A DNA stretch of 64,000 bases from UBA10649 sp037130755 (lineage in GTDB: Bacteria; Actinomycetota; Actinomycetes; S36-B12), in the NCBI GenBank assembly GCA_037130755.1, contig JBAXSI010000001.1, forward strand, positions 1-64,000, read 5' to 3'. The position numbers and the translations under genes are program-made. The notes under the pieces were generated by a model. It was not told the origin of the DNA. It saw only the letters and a program-made list of their open reading frames with translations, and ran no database searches. This document shows positions 1 through 8,413 of the stretch, in pieces. Every line of letters begins with the position of its first letter. Position 1 is the stretch's first letter.

Positions 1-22
1 GGAGTGAGCGCAGCGAGCCCCG
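1..22. repeat. GGAGTGAGCGMAGCGAGC intergenic repeat, copy A
   Basis: This 22-nt element matches the copy at 62963-62984 with one substitution (C for A at its 11th base), and a 14-nt partial copy (GGAGTGAGCGCAGC) lies at 56-69. All copies lie just outside coding ends. It is partly self-complementary (GAGCG and CGCTC-type segments). Function unknown. Confidence 0.6.
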
Positions 23-55
23 GACGCTTGGCGCCGTGGGTATGCGCATAGCGGA

Positions 56-69
56 GGAGTGAGCGCAGC
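56..69. repeat. GGAGTGAGCGMAGC repeat, partial copy B
   Basis: Partial copy of the element at 1-22 and 62963-62984. It ends 11 nt before the stop codon of the DUF4235 gene, so it lies at the 3' end of that transcript. Confidence 0.5.
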
Positions 70-80
70 AGGCGCGGCCG

Positions 81-404
81 TCAGGCCTTGACGACCTTGC
101 GCTCAGCACCCACCTTGTTGATGATCCGGTAGACGGCTACCTCGGCCACGGCCGCGGCCGTCGTAATCGTGGCGGTCCAAAGGATCGCCCGAACGGCCGA
201 CACCCGCGGGTCCCGAGCCTCCGGCGGCTTCTTGCCGGTGGACTTCTCATAGCCCTTGTTGATCAGGTTGCGCACGACAATCGTCACGGCGATGGCCGCG
301 ATCGGTGCGATGAGATGCATGATCGGGTTGACCTCGACCTCGACTTGGACGTCAGCAGTGCCGTCCCCAGAGAGGTCTTCGAGGTCTACGTCAGTGTTGT
401 CCAT
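81..404 (-). CDS. DUF4235 family small membrane protein
   Basis: A 107-residue protein with an acidic N-terminal 30 residues, then two hydrophobic helices (roughly residues 28-45 and 75-95) separated by a basic loop with a KKPPEARDPR segment. This layout fits the actinobacterial DUF4235 family of small membrane proteins, whose function is unknown. I chose the ATG at 404 because GGAGGA lies 4 nt upstream; the reading frame stays open further upstream but has no ribosome binding site there. It is the first gene in the window, on the same strand as the DUF3093 gene to its right and 26 nt from it, so the two could share a transcript. The family call rests on layout and flavour, not on an alignment. 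Confidence 0.7.
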   Translation of the reverse strand: MDNTDVDLEDLSGDGTADVQVEVEVNPIMHLIAPIAAIAVTIVVRNLINKGYEKSTGKKPPEARDPRVSAVRAILWTATITTAAAVAEVAVYRIINKVGAERKVVKA

Positions 405-430
405 GATTCCTCCGTCGACGGTGCTCGGCG

Positions 431-883
431 TCACATCGTTGCAGTCAGGGCCTCGGCAGCGCGAGCGGGGTGCCGGGAGCTGAACAGCCACGCCGGATGC
501 GGGTCGTCAGGGTCCGTCACCGCGACCAGCAGGGCGTCGCGAGCCGACCAGGGGCGAAGAGCGGTGAACACACGGGCATCAGCACCGGGGCCCCGAAGAT
601 CACGAATCCGATCCCGCGTCAAGACCTCGACATCGCCGACGCACGGCCGCGGCAGCTTGGCACCGGCGACCGTGAGGAAGGCACCGTCGACCACGATCGT
701 CGGCGACGTGATCCACAGCAGCCATATCGTCAACGCGCCCGCCGTCGCGCCCACCAACGCGCCCGCTGACGTGCCCAGCGCCGCGCCGTAGGCGACCGCG
801 AGGCAGCCCACGAATCCCAGTGCGATGACCCATACCCACCAGTGCGGGACCAGTCGTTCTCGGTACTGACTGCCCGACGCCAT
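431..883 (-). CDS. DUF3093 family membrane protein
   Basis: A 150-residue protein with an N-terminal pair of membrane helices (about residues 13-35 and 38-60), beginning after YRERLVPHWW, and a small soluble beta-rich C-terminal domain. The start motif RERL-P-WW and the two helices followed by a soluble domain are characteristic of DUF3093, an actinobacterial family found beside dut in mycobacteria (Rv2698) and here too. The ATG at 883 is preceded by an AAAGG-type site 8 nt upstream. The gene is divergent from the thioesterase and dut genes, with a 66-nt intergenic stretch. Molecular function is unknown. Confidence 0.8.
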   Translation of the reverse strand: MASGSQYRERLVPHWWVWVIALGFVGCLAVAYGAALGTSAGALVGATAGALTIWLLWITSPTIVVDGAFLTVAGAKLPRPCVGDVEVLTRDRIRDLRGPGADARVFTALRPWSARDALLVAVTDPDDPHPAWLFSSRHPARAAEALTATM

Positions 884-949
884 GACCCAACCCTTTCACG
901 GTCCGCGGAGGGTGCGAGCCGCCGCGTCCTGGCGAGTAGGGTCCGAGCC

Positions 950-1588
950 GTGCCAGCAAGCCAGGACGGGTCCGGGGGCAACCGCCCCAGAGGCCCGCTG
1001 CCCACTTCTCCGCCACCGGATGCCGTGATCCCGCTGCGCTCACCCCAGGCGCCCGCGCCCGGGGCCGCGATCCCTTCGCACTACCGCTGGTGCTTCGGTT
1101 GTGGCAGCGAGCATCCGACCGGCCTGCACATGCAGATGACCGCAGGCGACGGGCTGACCGTTCGAGGCGTCTTCACGGCGACTGAGAACCACCAGGGCGC
1201 TCCCGGTCTGGCCCACGGCGGCCTGCTGACCACAGCGCTAGACGAGATCCTCGGCTCGCTCAACTGGCTTCTTGCCGGACCCGCCGTCACGGGCCGAATC
1301 GAGGTGGACTTCCGCCGACCGGTGCCTGTCGGAAGCCGACTGTTCGTCGACGCCGAGGTCGTCGGCGTGAAGGGCCGGAAGGTCTTCACCCGCGCAGTAG
1401 GGCGACTGGGGACCGCGGGCGGACCGGTTGCCGTGTCAGCCGCGGCGCTCTTCATCCAGGTTCCGTTGCAGCACTTCGTCGATCACGGAACCGCGGAGCA
1501 TGTGCAACGCGCCATCGACGACCGTGCCGCAGGTGGCCCCGCCTGGCGGCCAGCCGGCGAGCAGCACACCGTGGAGTTGAACCCATGA
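950..1588 (+). CDS. PaaI-type hotdog-fold thioesterase
   Basis: A 212-residue protein. The hotdog domain spans about residues 45-175, with an N-terminal WCFGCG segment, the central helix motif LAHGGLLTTALDE, and a GRIEVDFRRPVPVG strand. These fit the PaaI/4HBT acyl-CoA thioesterase superfamily; the HGG and the Asp/Glu in the helix form the active-site edge in that family. The substrate is not deducible. I chose GTG at 950 because a TAGGGT -10 box (937-942) ends 7 nt before it, the leaderless layout seen repeatedly here. Upstream sequence in frame overlaps the divergent DUF3093 gene and is not protein-like. The stop codon overlaps the dut start (ATGA), so the two are translationally coupled, an arrangement absent from the mycobacterial dut locus as I recall it. 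Confidence 0.8.
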   Translation: MPASQDGSGGNRPRGPLPTSPPPDAVIPLRSPQAPAPGAAIPSHYRWCFGCGSEHPTGLHMQMTAGDGLTVRGVFTATENHQGAPGLAHGGLLTTALDEILGSLNWLLAGPAVTGRIEVDFRRPVPVGSRLFVDAEVVGVKGRKVFTRAVGRLGTAGGPVAVSAAALFIQVPLQHFVDHGTAEHVQRAIDDRAAGGPAWRPAGEQHTVELNP

Positions 1589-2049
1589 GCAATGACGTCG
1601 ACGTCCTCATCACTCGTCTCGATCCCCAGTTGCCGCTGCCGGCGTACGGCCACCCGGGTGACGCGGGCCTGGACGTGTACTCGCGAGTCGACGTCGTGCT
1701 GGCGCCCGGTCAGCGGGTGCTCGTCCCGACGGGCATCGCCATCGCGCTGCCTGACGGGTACGCCGCCTTCGTCCATCCCCGCAGCGGACTGGCACTGCGG
1801 CACGGCGTGGGCGTCGTGAACGGTCCTGGCACCGTGGACGCCGGGTATCGCGGCGAGATTTCGGTCATCCTCATCAACCACGATCCGACCTCCGACGTGG
1901 TCATCGCGCGAGGCGACCGGATCGCCCAGCTGGTGGTCCAGGAGGTCGCTCGCGCGCGACTTATCGAGGTGGCTGAACTGCCCGGATCGCACCGGGGCGA
2001 GGGTGGCTTTGGCTCCACCGGGGGCCACTTGGGTAACGTAACGGCTTGA
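1585..2049 (+). CDS. dut: Deoxyuridine 5'-triphosphate nucleotidohydrolase (dUTPase)
   Basis: Hydrolyses dUTP to dUMP and pyrophosphate, keeping uracil out of DNA and supplying dTMP synthesis. The 154-residue protein has all five trimeric dUTPase motifs: DAGLD (26-30), PRSGLA (65-70), GTVDAGYRGEI (82-92, catalytic Asp85), GDRIAQLV (110-117) and the glycine-rich RGEGGFGSTG (137-146) that closes over the nucleotide. Length and motif spacing are normal, and it should act as a cytoplasmic homotrimer. Its ATG overlaps the stop of the thioesterase gene. The block dut, DUF3710, OB-fold protein, DUF3159 is conserved in order with Mycobacterium (Rv2697c-Rv2693c). Confidence 0.97.
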   Translation: MSNDVDVLITRLDPQLPLPAYGHPGDAGLDVYSRVDVVLAPGQRVLVPTGIAIALPDGYAAFVHPRSGLALRHGVGVVNGPGTVDAGYRGEISVILINHDPTSDVVIARGDRIAQLVVQEVARARLIEVAELPGSHRGEGGFGSTGGHLGNVTA

Positions 2050-2089
2050 TAACGGCCAAGCGGGTCGTGGCGACCGGGAGAGGTAAGGC

Positions 2090-2707
2090 GTGACCGAGCG
2101 CACCGAAGGTCCGTGGGACGTCACCGAGATCGACTTCTCTGACGGCGTCGAACGGCTCGAACTTGGCGGCCTTCGGGTCGTGGCGACCGCGGGCGTCGAC
2201 GTCCAGGTGCAGGTCGACGAGAGCACCGGGACGGTCGTGCAACTGACCTTTGCACGTCCGGATGGCGCCGTGCAGGTGCAGCCGTACGCCGCTCCGCGCA
2301 GCGGTGGACTCTGGGACGACGTGCGCGGCCAGCTCAAGTCGTCGATCAACCAGGGCGGTGGGCTGGTCGAGGAGAGCAGCGGTTCGTTCGGCACGGAGCT
2401 GCGCGCGCAGATCAAGGCCGACGGCAGCAACGCACTTCAGCCTGCGCGGTTCGTGGGCATCGAAGGTCCGCGCTGGTTCCTTCGTGCGGTGTTCCTCGGG
2501 TCAGCGACGAAGCCGGGAGCCACCACCGAGATCCTCGAGCGGATGGTGCGCAACCTCGTCGTGGTTCGCGGCGGGGAGGCGATGCCTGTCGGCTCGCCCA
2601 TTCCGCTCCGCCTGCCCGAGACCGACTCCGAAGCGGACCCGAGCGGCGGCCCCGTCTCGTTGCCGTCCCCCTTTGCACGCGGCCCCGAGCTCACCGAGAC
2701 GAGGTAG
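2090..2707 (+). CDS. DUF3710 family protein
   Basis: A 205-residue soluble protein. The N-terminal GPWD-E-D motif (residues 7-13), the central LWDDVRGQL-SSI segment and the FVGIEGPRWFLRAVF strand (about 122-136) are the recognisable core of DUF3710, an actinobacterial family encoded next to dut. No catalytic residues are evident and there is no signal peptide. GTG at 2090 is preceded by GGGAGAGG 6-13 nt upstream. It is 40 nt downstream of dut and probably cotranscribed. The family has no established function. Confidence 0.85.
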   Translation: MTERTEGPWDVTEIDFSDGVERLELGGLRVVATAGVDVQVQVDESTGTVVQLTFARPDGAVQVQPYAAPRSGGLWDDVRGQLKSSINQGGGLVEESSGSFGTELRAQIKADGSNALQPARFVGIEGPRWFLRAVFLGSATKPGATTEILERMVRNLVVVRGGEAMPVGSPIPLRLPETDSEADPSGGPVSLPSPFARGPELTETR

Positions 2708-2716
2708 CCTTCCTTC

Positions 2717-3118
2717 ATGGCTGTCCAGCGTCCCGAGGTTGAGCCGCGGGGGCTCTCCGGGTTGTGGCACCGGCTGACGCGCACCCAGGCCGAGGCCGAG
2801 GCCGCCGAACTCCGAGAGCACCTCATCGAGTCCGCGGCGCCCGACGTGACTCGCATCGCCGGGTGCACGCCCGGTGAGACCGTGAGCATCAGCGGCATGG
2901 TGCGGAGCATGACGATCCGGCCCCGCAGCACGGTGCCGGCGCTGGAGATCGACCTGTATGACGGGTCGGGCAGCGTGCAGGTGGTGTGGATGGGTCGTCG
3001 GCGGATCCCGGGCATCGACCCAGGACGCAAGATCACCGTGCGCGGACGCCTGACGGGCAACTGCGATCGCCCGACCATCTACAACCCGCGGTACGAGCTC
3101 AAGCCCACGATCGGATGA
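2717..3118 (+). CDS. OB-fold nucleic-acid-binding domain protein
   Basis: A 133-residue protein: a helical N-terminus (residues 12-40, rich in Ala and Glu), then an OB-fold from about residue 45 to 128 with strands around GETVSISGMVRSM, ALEIDLYDGSGSVQVVWMG and KITVRGRLT. The GSGSVQVVW strand is typical of the tRNA-anticodon/RecG-like OB-fold, and the homologue in this locus in Mycobacterium (Rv2694c) is annotated the same way. Ligand unknown. A TAGCCT -10 box (2705-2710) ends 6 nt before the ATG, so it may have its own leaderless promoter inside the operon. The stop codon overlaps the next start (ATGA). Confidence 0.82.
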   Translation: MAVQRPEVEPRGLSGLWHRLTRTQAEAEAAELREHLIESAAPDVTRIAGCTPGETVSISGMVRSMTIRPRSTVPALEIDLYDGSGSVQVVWMGRRRIPGIDPGRKITVRGRLTGNCDRPTIYNPRYELKPTIG

Positions 3119-3861
3119 CGACGCCCGAAGAGCCTCCCGCGGAGTTCGAGACCCGCGACGACGTGAGGGCGGAGACGGTCCTGCTCGAGCGGGCCATCGG
3201 TGGCTGGCGCGGCATGATCGACTCCGGCGTCCCGACGCTGGTCTTCGTCATCGCGTACGTGGTCACCTCACAGAACCTGAGCGCGTCCGTCTGGGCCGCA
3301 GTCGCAGCCGGCGGCCTCATCGCGGGCTGGCGCCTGATCCGGCGACAGCCGTTGGGGCAGGTGTTCGCGGGCTTCGTCGGAGTCGGCATCTCGGCGGCCT
3401 TCGCCAAGTACACGGGCAAGGCGGAGAACTACTTCATCCCCGGCTTCCTGCAGAACCTCGGCTACGGACTGGCCTTCTTAATCTCGATCCTCGTGCGCTG
3501 GCCGCTGCTCGGCGTTGTCATCGGATACCTGACCGGTGATGGCACGAAGTGGCGTCAGGACAAGGAACTGCGTCGGACGTACGCCGCGGCATCGTGGATC
3601 TGGGTCGGGCTGTTCTTCGGCCGGCTCCTCGTGCAGGTGCCCATGTACCTCGCGGGCGCCGTCGGGATCCTGGGCATCACGAAGATCGTCATGGGCGTGC
3701 CGCTGTATGTCGCTGCCGCGTACTTCACCTACCGGCTCCTTCACCCAATCTGGGTCGCGAAGCGTGGAACCGCCGAGGAGCAGGAGCGGCTGGCGGCCAA
3801 GACCGAGGCGCTGGACAAGCCCGTGGACAATCCTTCGGTGTCCTCAGCGGATCAGGAGTGA
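3115..3861 (+). CDS. DUF3159 family polytopic membrane protein
   Basis: A 248-residue protein with a hydrophilic N-terminal 25 residues and then five to six membrane helices (about residues 35-215): GVPTLVFVIAYV, VAAGGLIAGW, VFAGFVGVGISAAFA, AFLISILVRWPLLGVVIGYL, a pair near 165-200, and a charged tail. The R-QPLGQVFAGFVGVGI and YFIPGFLQN segments are hallmarks of DUF3159, found in this position in actinobacteria. I use the ATG at 3115, which overlaps the upstream stop; the frame stays open upstream but that part lies inside the OB-fold gene. Its 3' end overlaps the convergent TrkA-like gene by 10 nt. Function unknown. Confidence 0.85.
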   Translation: MTTPEEPPAEFETRDDVRAETVLLERAIGGWRGMIDSGVPTLVFVIAYVVTSQNLSASVWAAVAAGGLIAGWRLIRRQPLGQVFAGFVGVGISAAFAKYTGKAENYFIPGFLQNLGYGLAFLISILVRWPLLGVVIGYLTGDGTKWRQDKELRRTYAAASWIWVGLFFGRLLVQVPMYLAGAVGILGITKIVMGVPLYVAAAYFTYRLLHPIWVAKRGTAEEQERLAAKTEALDKPVDNPSVSSADQE

Positions 3862-4511
3862 CCCAGCAGCCGCTGTAGCTCAGGCTCCTGATCGGGGGCC
3901 GCGACGAAGAGCAGCTCGTCGCCGGCATCGAGCGGGTCGTCGGCTGACGGGGCGAAGACGCGAGGCCCACGCACGATGGCCACGAGTGCCGTGTCGGTCG
4001 GCCAGTTCTGCGAGCCGACGCGCTTGCCGACGACGGGGGAGTCCGACGACAGGGTGATCTCGACGAGGTTGGCGTCTCCCTGACGGAAGGTGAACAGGCG
4101 GACGAGATCGCCCACGCTGACGGCTTCCTCCACAAGGGCCGAGAGCATGCGCGGGGTCGATACGGCGACGTCAACCCCCCACGACTCGTCGAACATCCAC
4201 TCGTTCTTGGGGTGGTTAACACGGGCTACGACGCGGGGAACCCCGTACTCGGTCTTGGCCAGAAGCGACACGACGAGGTTGACCTTGTCGTCACCCGTGG
4301 CCGCCACGACGACCTGGCAGTGGGACAGCATCGCCTCGTCGAGCGCGGAGATCTCGCATGCGTCGGCGAGCAAGGTGTCGGCACCCTCGACAACGCCGGG
4401 ACGCGTCAGCTCGGGGTCCCTGTCGATCAGGAGGACCTGGTGACCGTTGGCGACCAGTTCGCGCGCGATCGCGCGGCCGACCTTGCCGGCTCCGGCGATG
4501 GCTACCCGCAT
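3852..4511 (-). CDS. TrkA/Ktr RCK-domain K+ uptake regulatory protein (CeoC-like)
   Basis: Peripheral regulatory subunit of a K+ uptake system. The 219-residue protein has an N-terminal RCK/Rossmann domain (1-125) with GAGKVG at residues 6-11, an acidic residue ending the second strand (LLIDRDPE), and a C-terminal TrkA_C domain (about 140-215) with the GDELLFVA strand. Family members bind NAD(H) or ATP and gate TrkH/KtrB-type channels. It starts exactly where the second TrkA gene ends (shared base at 4511), so the pair is coupled, as with ceoB-ceoC of M. tuberculosis (Rv2691-Rv2692). No TrkH/KtrB channel gene is in view; the divergent permease is the obvious partner candidate. Confidence 0.9.
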   Translation of the reverse strand: MRVAIAGAGKVGRAIARELVANGHQVLLIDRDPELTRPGVVEGADTLLADACEISALDEAMLSHCQVVVAATGDDKVNLVVSLLAKTEYGVPRVVARVNHPKNEWMFDESWGVDVAVSTPRMLSALVEEAVSVGDLVRLFTFRQGDANLVEITLSSDSPVVGKRVGSQNWPTDTALVAIVRGPRVFAPSADDPLDAGDELLFVAAPDQEPELQRLLGHS

Positions 4512-5173
4512 CAGGCCTCCTGGGATCCGTGCTCGAAGGCCCGCTCGACCTGTTCGCGGGTGTCGACGGGGAACAGTGCGTGCACGAGATCGCCCTCCTG
4601 CAGGACTGTCTCAGTGTTCGGGACGAATGCCTGCCCGTAGCGCGTGATGAAGGCGATTCGTGCGGAGGCCGCGACCTCGAGGGCCGTCGCAGTGCGACCG
4701 AACCACCGGGGGCCCACGTGCACCTCTGCTAGAACCACGCTGCTGCTGGGATCCACGTACTCGTCCTGCGCGCCCATCGGCAGGATCGAGCGCATGACCT
4801 GGTTCGTCGACCATGACACGGTGGCCACGGTGGGGATGCCCAGGCGTTGGTAGACCTCGGCGCGACGGGGGTCGTAGATGCGTGCGACGACCTGCTCGAC
4901 GCCGTAGGTCTCGCGAGCCACGCGCGCGGCAAGGATGTTGCTGTTGTCACCGCTGCTCACCGCGGCGAAGGCCTGGGCCCGCTCGATGCCAGCGGTCTCG
5001 AGGGTCTCTCTGTCGAAGCCCACGCCGGTGACCGTCTGGCCGGAGAAATCCGAACCCAGCTTCCGGAAGGCGTCGGAGTCTTGGTCAACGATGGCGACCG
5101 AATGTCCCATGTCGTCCAGCCGATGGGCGAGCAGCGAGCCAACGCGCCCGCACCCGAGGATCACGATGTGCAC
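4511..5173 (-). CDS. TrkA/Ktr RCK-domain K+ uptake regulatory protein (CeoB-like)
   Basis: Second RCK-type regulator, 220 residues: Rossmann fold with GCGRVG (7-12), VAIVDQD acidic strand end, then a TrkA_C domain from about residue 140. It is the upstream gene of the pair. The GTG start at 5173 sits 6 nt after a TAGCGT -10 box (complement of 5180-5185), a leaderless promoter. It is divergent from the KimA-like permease across 84 nt that carry back-to-back promoters, so K+ transporter and regulators are probably controlled together. Known CeoB/TrkA proteins respond to NADH/ATP; whether this one contacts the permease is inference from neighbourhood. Confidence 0.9.
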   Translation of the reverse strand: MHIVILGCGRVGSLLAHRLDDMGHSVAIVDQDSDAFRKLGSDFSGQTVTGVGFDRETLETAGIERAQAFAAVSSGDNSNILAARVARETYGVEQVVARIYDPRRAEVYQRLGIPTVATVSWSTNQVMRSILPMGAQDEYVDPSSSVVLAEVHVGPRWFGRTATALEVAASARIAFITRYGQAFVPNTETVLQEGDLVHALFPVDTREQVERAFEHGSQEA

Positions 5174-5257
5174 GACCGAACGCTACACGGCTCGGGCAGC
5201 CGGATACCGGCGACTGCCCTCTCCGGGCAGGCACGCGGAGGCGTAGGCTCTCGCACC

Positions 5258-7195
5258 GTGCCGGTGTCCGACTCCATCAAGCGACTCTTCGTCGGCCGTG
5301 CCCTCACCAGTGAGCGCCTCGGCGAGACCATGCTCCCCAAGATCATCGCCCTGCCGGTTTTCGCCAGTGACGCGCTGTCATCCAATGCCTACGCCACGCA
5401 GGAAATCCTGCTGGTGCTCTCGCTGGGTGGCTACTCGCTGTACTCCTACGGGCCGTGGGTCGCCGCGATGGTGGTGGTCATCTACGCCACGGTCGTCGCG
5501 TCGTACCGCCAGACGGTGCACGCGTATCCCAGCGGCGGCGGTGACTACGAGGTGGTCTCGCACAACCTCGGGGCCAACTGGGGAGTGTTCGTCGCCAGCG
5601 CCCTGATGATCGACTACGTACTGACCGTCGCCGTGTCGATCTCGTCGGGCGTGGCCAACCTCGGATCGACGATCCCCTTCGTGGAGCACCACAACGTGTG
5701 GTTCGCCGTGGGCTTCACGATCCTCATCATGATCCTCAACCTGCGAGGGGTGAAGGAGTCAGGAGCCTTCTTCGCGATCCCCGTGTACTTCTTCATCTTC
5801 TCGATCTTCGTCATGATCGGGTACGCCATCTTCCAGTTCGCGACCGGCCATGACCTCACGGCCGAGAGCGCGAACTGGACGATCATCGCGGAGAACACCT
5901 TCACAGGTGCCGCCCTGGTGTTCCTGGTAGCCCGCGCGTTCTCCTCCGGTACGACCGCCCTCACCGGCATCGAGGCCGTGGCCAATGGCGTGCCGGCGTT
6001 CAAGGAGCCGAAATCCAAGAACGCTGCGACGACGCTCTTCCTACTCGGCGCGATCTCGATGACGATGTTCGTCGGCATCACGTGGCTGGCACTGAAGACG
6101 CAGGTGAAGGTCACGGAGTTCGACAACGATCTGGTCGGATTGCCGCCTGGGCAGCCGCAGAAGACCGTGATCGTCCAGGTCGCCGATGCCGTGTTCGAGG
6201 GGCAGCATTGGGCGGTGCTCGTCATCGCCTTCGCGACGGCCATCATCCTTGCCCTGGCTGCGAACACCGCCTTCAACGGCTTCCCGGTGCTCGGGTCGGT
6301 GCTGGCGAGGGACGGCTACCTGCCGCGCCAGTTGCATACTCGAGGCGACCGGCTCGCCTTCAGCAACGGCATCCTCACCCTCGCCGGGCTCGCGATCCTG
6401 CTGATCATCGCCTACCAGGCCAGCGTCAGCGGCCTGATCCAGCTGTACATCATCGGTGTCTTCGTCTCCTTCACGCTCAGCCAGATCGGCATGGTCCGGC
6501 ACTGGACGAGACTTCTGAAGACCGAGGAGAATCCCCGCGAGCGCAAGCGCATGATCCGCTCCCGCTTCATCAACGGCTTCGGGCTGATCATGACGTCGTC
6601 GGTGCTCGTCATCGTCTTGGTGACGAAGTTCGCCAAGGGCGCTTGGATCGTCGTCATCGCGATGCCGGTGATCTTCTTGATCATGCGGGGAATCCACAAG
6701 CACTACGAGCGCGTCAGTCTCGAGATCATGCAGGTCGGCGACGAGCCGCAGATGCTTCCCGCCCGCGTTCACGTCATCGTCCTCGTGAGCAAGATCCACA
6801 AGCCGACTCTGCGCGCGCTTGCCTATGCGCGTGCCTCTCGACCCACGGTCCTCGAGGCGGTCACGGTCGATGTCGACCACGACGACACCGTGAAGCTCGA
6901 GGAGGAGTGGGAGCGGCAGCAGATCCCGGTCACCCTCAAGGTGCTCGCCTCGCCCTATCGCGAGATCACGCGGCCGATCCTCGACTACGTGAGGTCGCTG
7001 CGCGAGGACCACCCGAACGACCTGGTGACCGTCTACATCCCCGAGTACGTCGTCGGCCGCTGGTGGGAGCAGCTCCTGCACAACCAGTCGGCGCTGCGGC
7101 TGAAGAGCCGCCTGCTGTTCACGCCCGGGGTCATGGTCACCAGCGTGCCGTGGCAGCTGGAGTCCAGCGAGCTCGTCGCCGACCGCGAGGTCTAG
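5258..7195 (+). CDS. APC/KUP-type permease with C-terminal cytoplasmic domain, KimA-like K+ importer candidate
   Basis: A 645-residue membrane transporter with about 12 membrane helices (residues 30-460). It starts with the conserved SSNAYATQEILLVL segment and the YPSGGGDYEV motif of the KUP/APC branch, and ends in a soluble domain of about 160 residues beginning near LPARVHVIVLVSK. This layout matches Bacillus KimA (YdaO), a K+ importer inhibited by c-di-AMP; the mycobacterial counterpart is Rv2690c. I use GTG at 5258 because TAGGCT (5244-5249) ends 8 nt before it; the 137 in-frame codons upstream are antisense to the TrkA gene. Substrate K+ is inferred from family and the adjacent TrkA genes, and amino-acid transport cannot be excluded from sequence alone. 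Confidence 0.85.
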   Translation: MPVSDSIKRLFVGRALTSERLGETMLPKIIALPVFASDALSSNAYATQEILLVLSLGGYSLYSYGPWVAAMVVVIYATVVASYRQTVHAYPSGGGDYEVVSHNLGANWGVFVASALMIDYVLTVAVSISSGVANLGSTIPFVEHHNVWFAVGFTILIMILNLRGVKESGAFFAIPVYFFIFSIFVMIGYAIFQFATGHDLTAESANWTIIAENTFTGAALVFLVARAFSSGTTALTGIEAVANGVPAFKEPKSKNAATTLFLLGAISMTMFVGITWLALKTQVKVTEFDNDLVGLPPGQPQKTVIVQVADAVFEGQHWAVLVIAFATAIILALAANTAFNGFPVLGSVLARDGYLPRQLHTRGDRLAFSNGILTLAGLAILLIIAYQASVSGLIQLYIIGVFVSFTLSQIGMVRHWTRLLKTEENPRERKRMIRSRFINGFGLIMTSSVLVIVLVTKFAKGAWIVVIAMPVIFLIMRGIHKHYERVSLEIMQVGDEPQMLPARVHVIVLVSKIHKPTLRALAYARASRPTVLEAVTVDVDHDDTVKLEEEWERQQIPVTLKVLASPYREITRPILDYVRSLREDHPNDLVTVYIPEYVVGRWWEQLLHNQSALRLKSRLLFTPGVMVTSVPWQLESSELVADREV

Positions 7196-7200
7196 GCCGC

Positions 7201-8328
7201 ATGGCCGACGACACGGGCGTCCTGTCCGTGGATGACGAGCGCGTGGTCGTGATCGGCCCCGTCGCCCATGGCGGCCACTTCATCGCCCACTCGGACGGCC
7301 GCACCCTCTTCGTTCGGCATGCACTGCCGGGGGAGACGGTGCGAGTTCGCGTCACCGAGGTGGCGTCCCGGATCGTCCGGGCCGACGCCGTCGAGGTGCT
7401 GGAGCCGTCCCCCGACCGCGTTGCGCCGCCGTGTCGGTGGTCGGGTCGTGGCGGGTGCGGTGGGTGTGACTTCCAACATGTGGTGCTGCCCGTCCAGCGT
7501 CAGTTGAAGACGCAGGTGCTTCGGGAGTCGCTCCAGCGGTTCGGGCATGTCGTCGCTGACGACCCGGTGCTGTCGGTCGAGGTAGAGGAGCTGCCCGGTG
7601 CACCGGATGGGCTGCGGTGGCGCAGTCGGATGACGTGGGCGCAGGCGCCCGACGGCACACGTGGGCTGCACCCACACCGCAGTCACGACGTCATCGGCGT
7701 CGATGACTGCCTGATCGCCGAGTTGAACGTCGCTCACCCTGACGACCCGATCCCCGGCCGCGTCCAGCGGACCGTCCGCGACCGGTCGTGGCGCCTCGTC
7801 GGAGGCGACTTCTGGCAGGTGCACTCGGCACTTCCTGAGGCCCTGGTCGACGCCGTCCTGACCCTCGGGCAGCCGTATGGCGGGGAGACCTGGTGGGACC
7901 TGTACGCCGGCGCGGGACTGTTCTCCGCCTTCCTCGGGGAGGCCGTAGGCCCGGATGGAGCGGTCGAGGCGGTGGAGTCGTCAGGCGAGGCACTCCGGTC
8001 CGCGCGTCGAGCCATGCACGACCTGACGATCATCCACCTGCACGAGGCCAACGTGGCGGCCTGGCTTGCCATGACCGACTCTCCGTCGCCGCACGGTGTC
8101 GTGCTGGACCCGCCGCGGGCCGGCGCCGGGGCCAAGGTGGTCGATGCCATCGTCAGCCGAGGGCCGGCAGCCGTCGTCTACGTGGCCTGCGACCCGGTCG
8201 CACTGGGTCGCGACGTGGCGCTCTTCGCGCAGCAGGGATACCGACTGGAGGGGCTTCAGTCGTTCGACGCCTTCCCGATGACGCACCACTTCGAGACCGT
8301 GGCCCGGCTCACGCGGGTTGCGGACTAG
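7201..8328 (+). CDS. TrmA/RlmCD-family 5-methyluridine RNA methyltransferase with TRAM domain
   Basis: SAM-dependent methylation of uridine C5 in tRNA or 23S rRNA. The 375-residue protein has an N-terminal TRAM RNA-binding domain (about 10-70), four cysteines placed as for the [4Fe-4S] cluster of RumA/RlmD (C78, C86, C89 and C170), a SAM-binding DLYAGAGLF (233-241), DPPRAG (303-308) and the catalytic cysteine C330 in YVACDP, followed by ALGRDVALF. The family glutamate at the end should sit near HHFETVA. It starts 5 nt after the permease stop and is likely cotranscribed; the same permease-methyltransferase pair (Rv2690c-Rv2689c) exists in M. tuberculosis. Whether the target is tRNA U54 or an rRNA uridine cannot be decided here. 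Confidence 0.9.
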   Translation: MADDTGVLSVDDERVVVIGPVAHGGHFIAHSDGRTLFVRHALPGETVRVRVTEVASRIVRADAVEVLEPSPDRVAPPCRWSGRGGCGGCDFQHVVLPVQRQLKTQVLRESLQRFGHVVADDPVLSVEVEELPGAPDGLRWRSRMTWAQAPDGTRGLHPHRSHDVIGVDDCLIAELNVAHPDDPIPGRVQRTVRDRSWRLVGGDFWQVHSALPEALVDAVLTLGQPYGGETWWDLYAGAGLFSAFLGEAVGPDGAVEAVESSGEALRSARRAMHDLTIIHLHEANVAAWLAMTDSPSPHGVVLDPPRAGAGAKVVDAIVSRGPAAVVYVACDPVALGRDVALFAQQGYRLEGLQSFDAFPMTHHFETVARLTRVAD

Positions 8329-8413
8329 CCGGGAGTGGTCACTGACCATCCATAAGCATCACCGCGGCCGTTCCGTGCCGGGTTCGCCCTCGCGCCGCTC
8401 CTAGCATCAAGGT

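Noticed and set aside
4847..5257. N-terminal extension of the KimA-like permease
   Set aside because: It lies antisense to the TrkA-like gene, and the leaderless promoter fixes the start at 5258.
6041..7081. Long minus-strand frame opposite the permease gene
   Set aside because: Antisense shadow of a clear transporter; the product is low-complexity and rich in Asp, His and Arg, with no domain.
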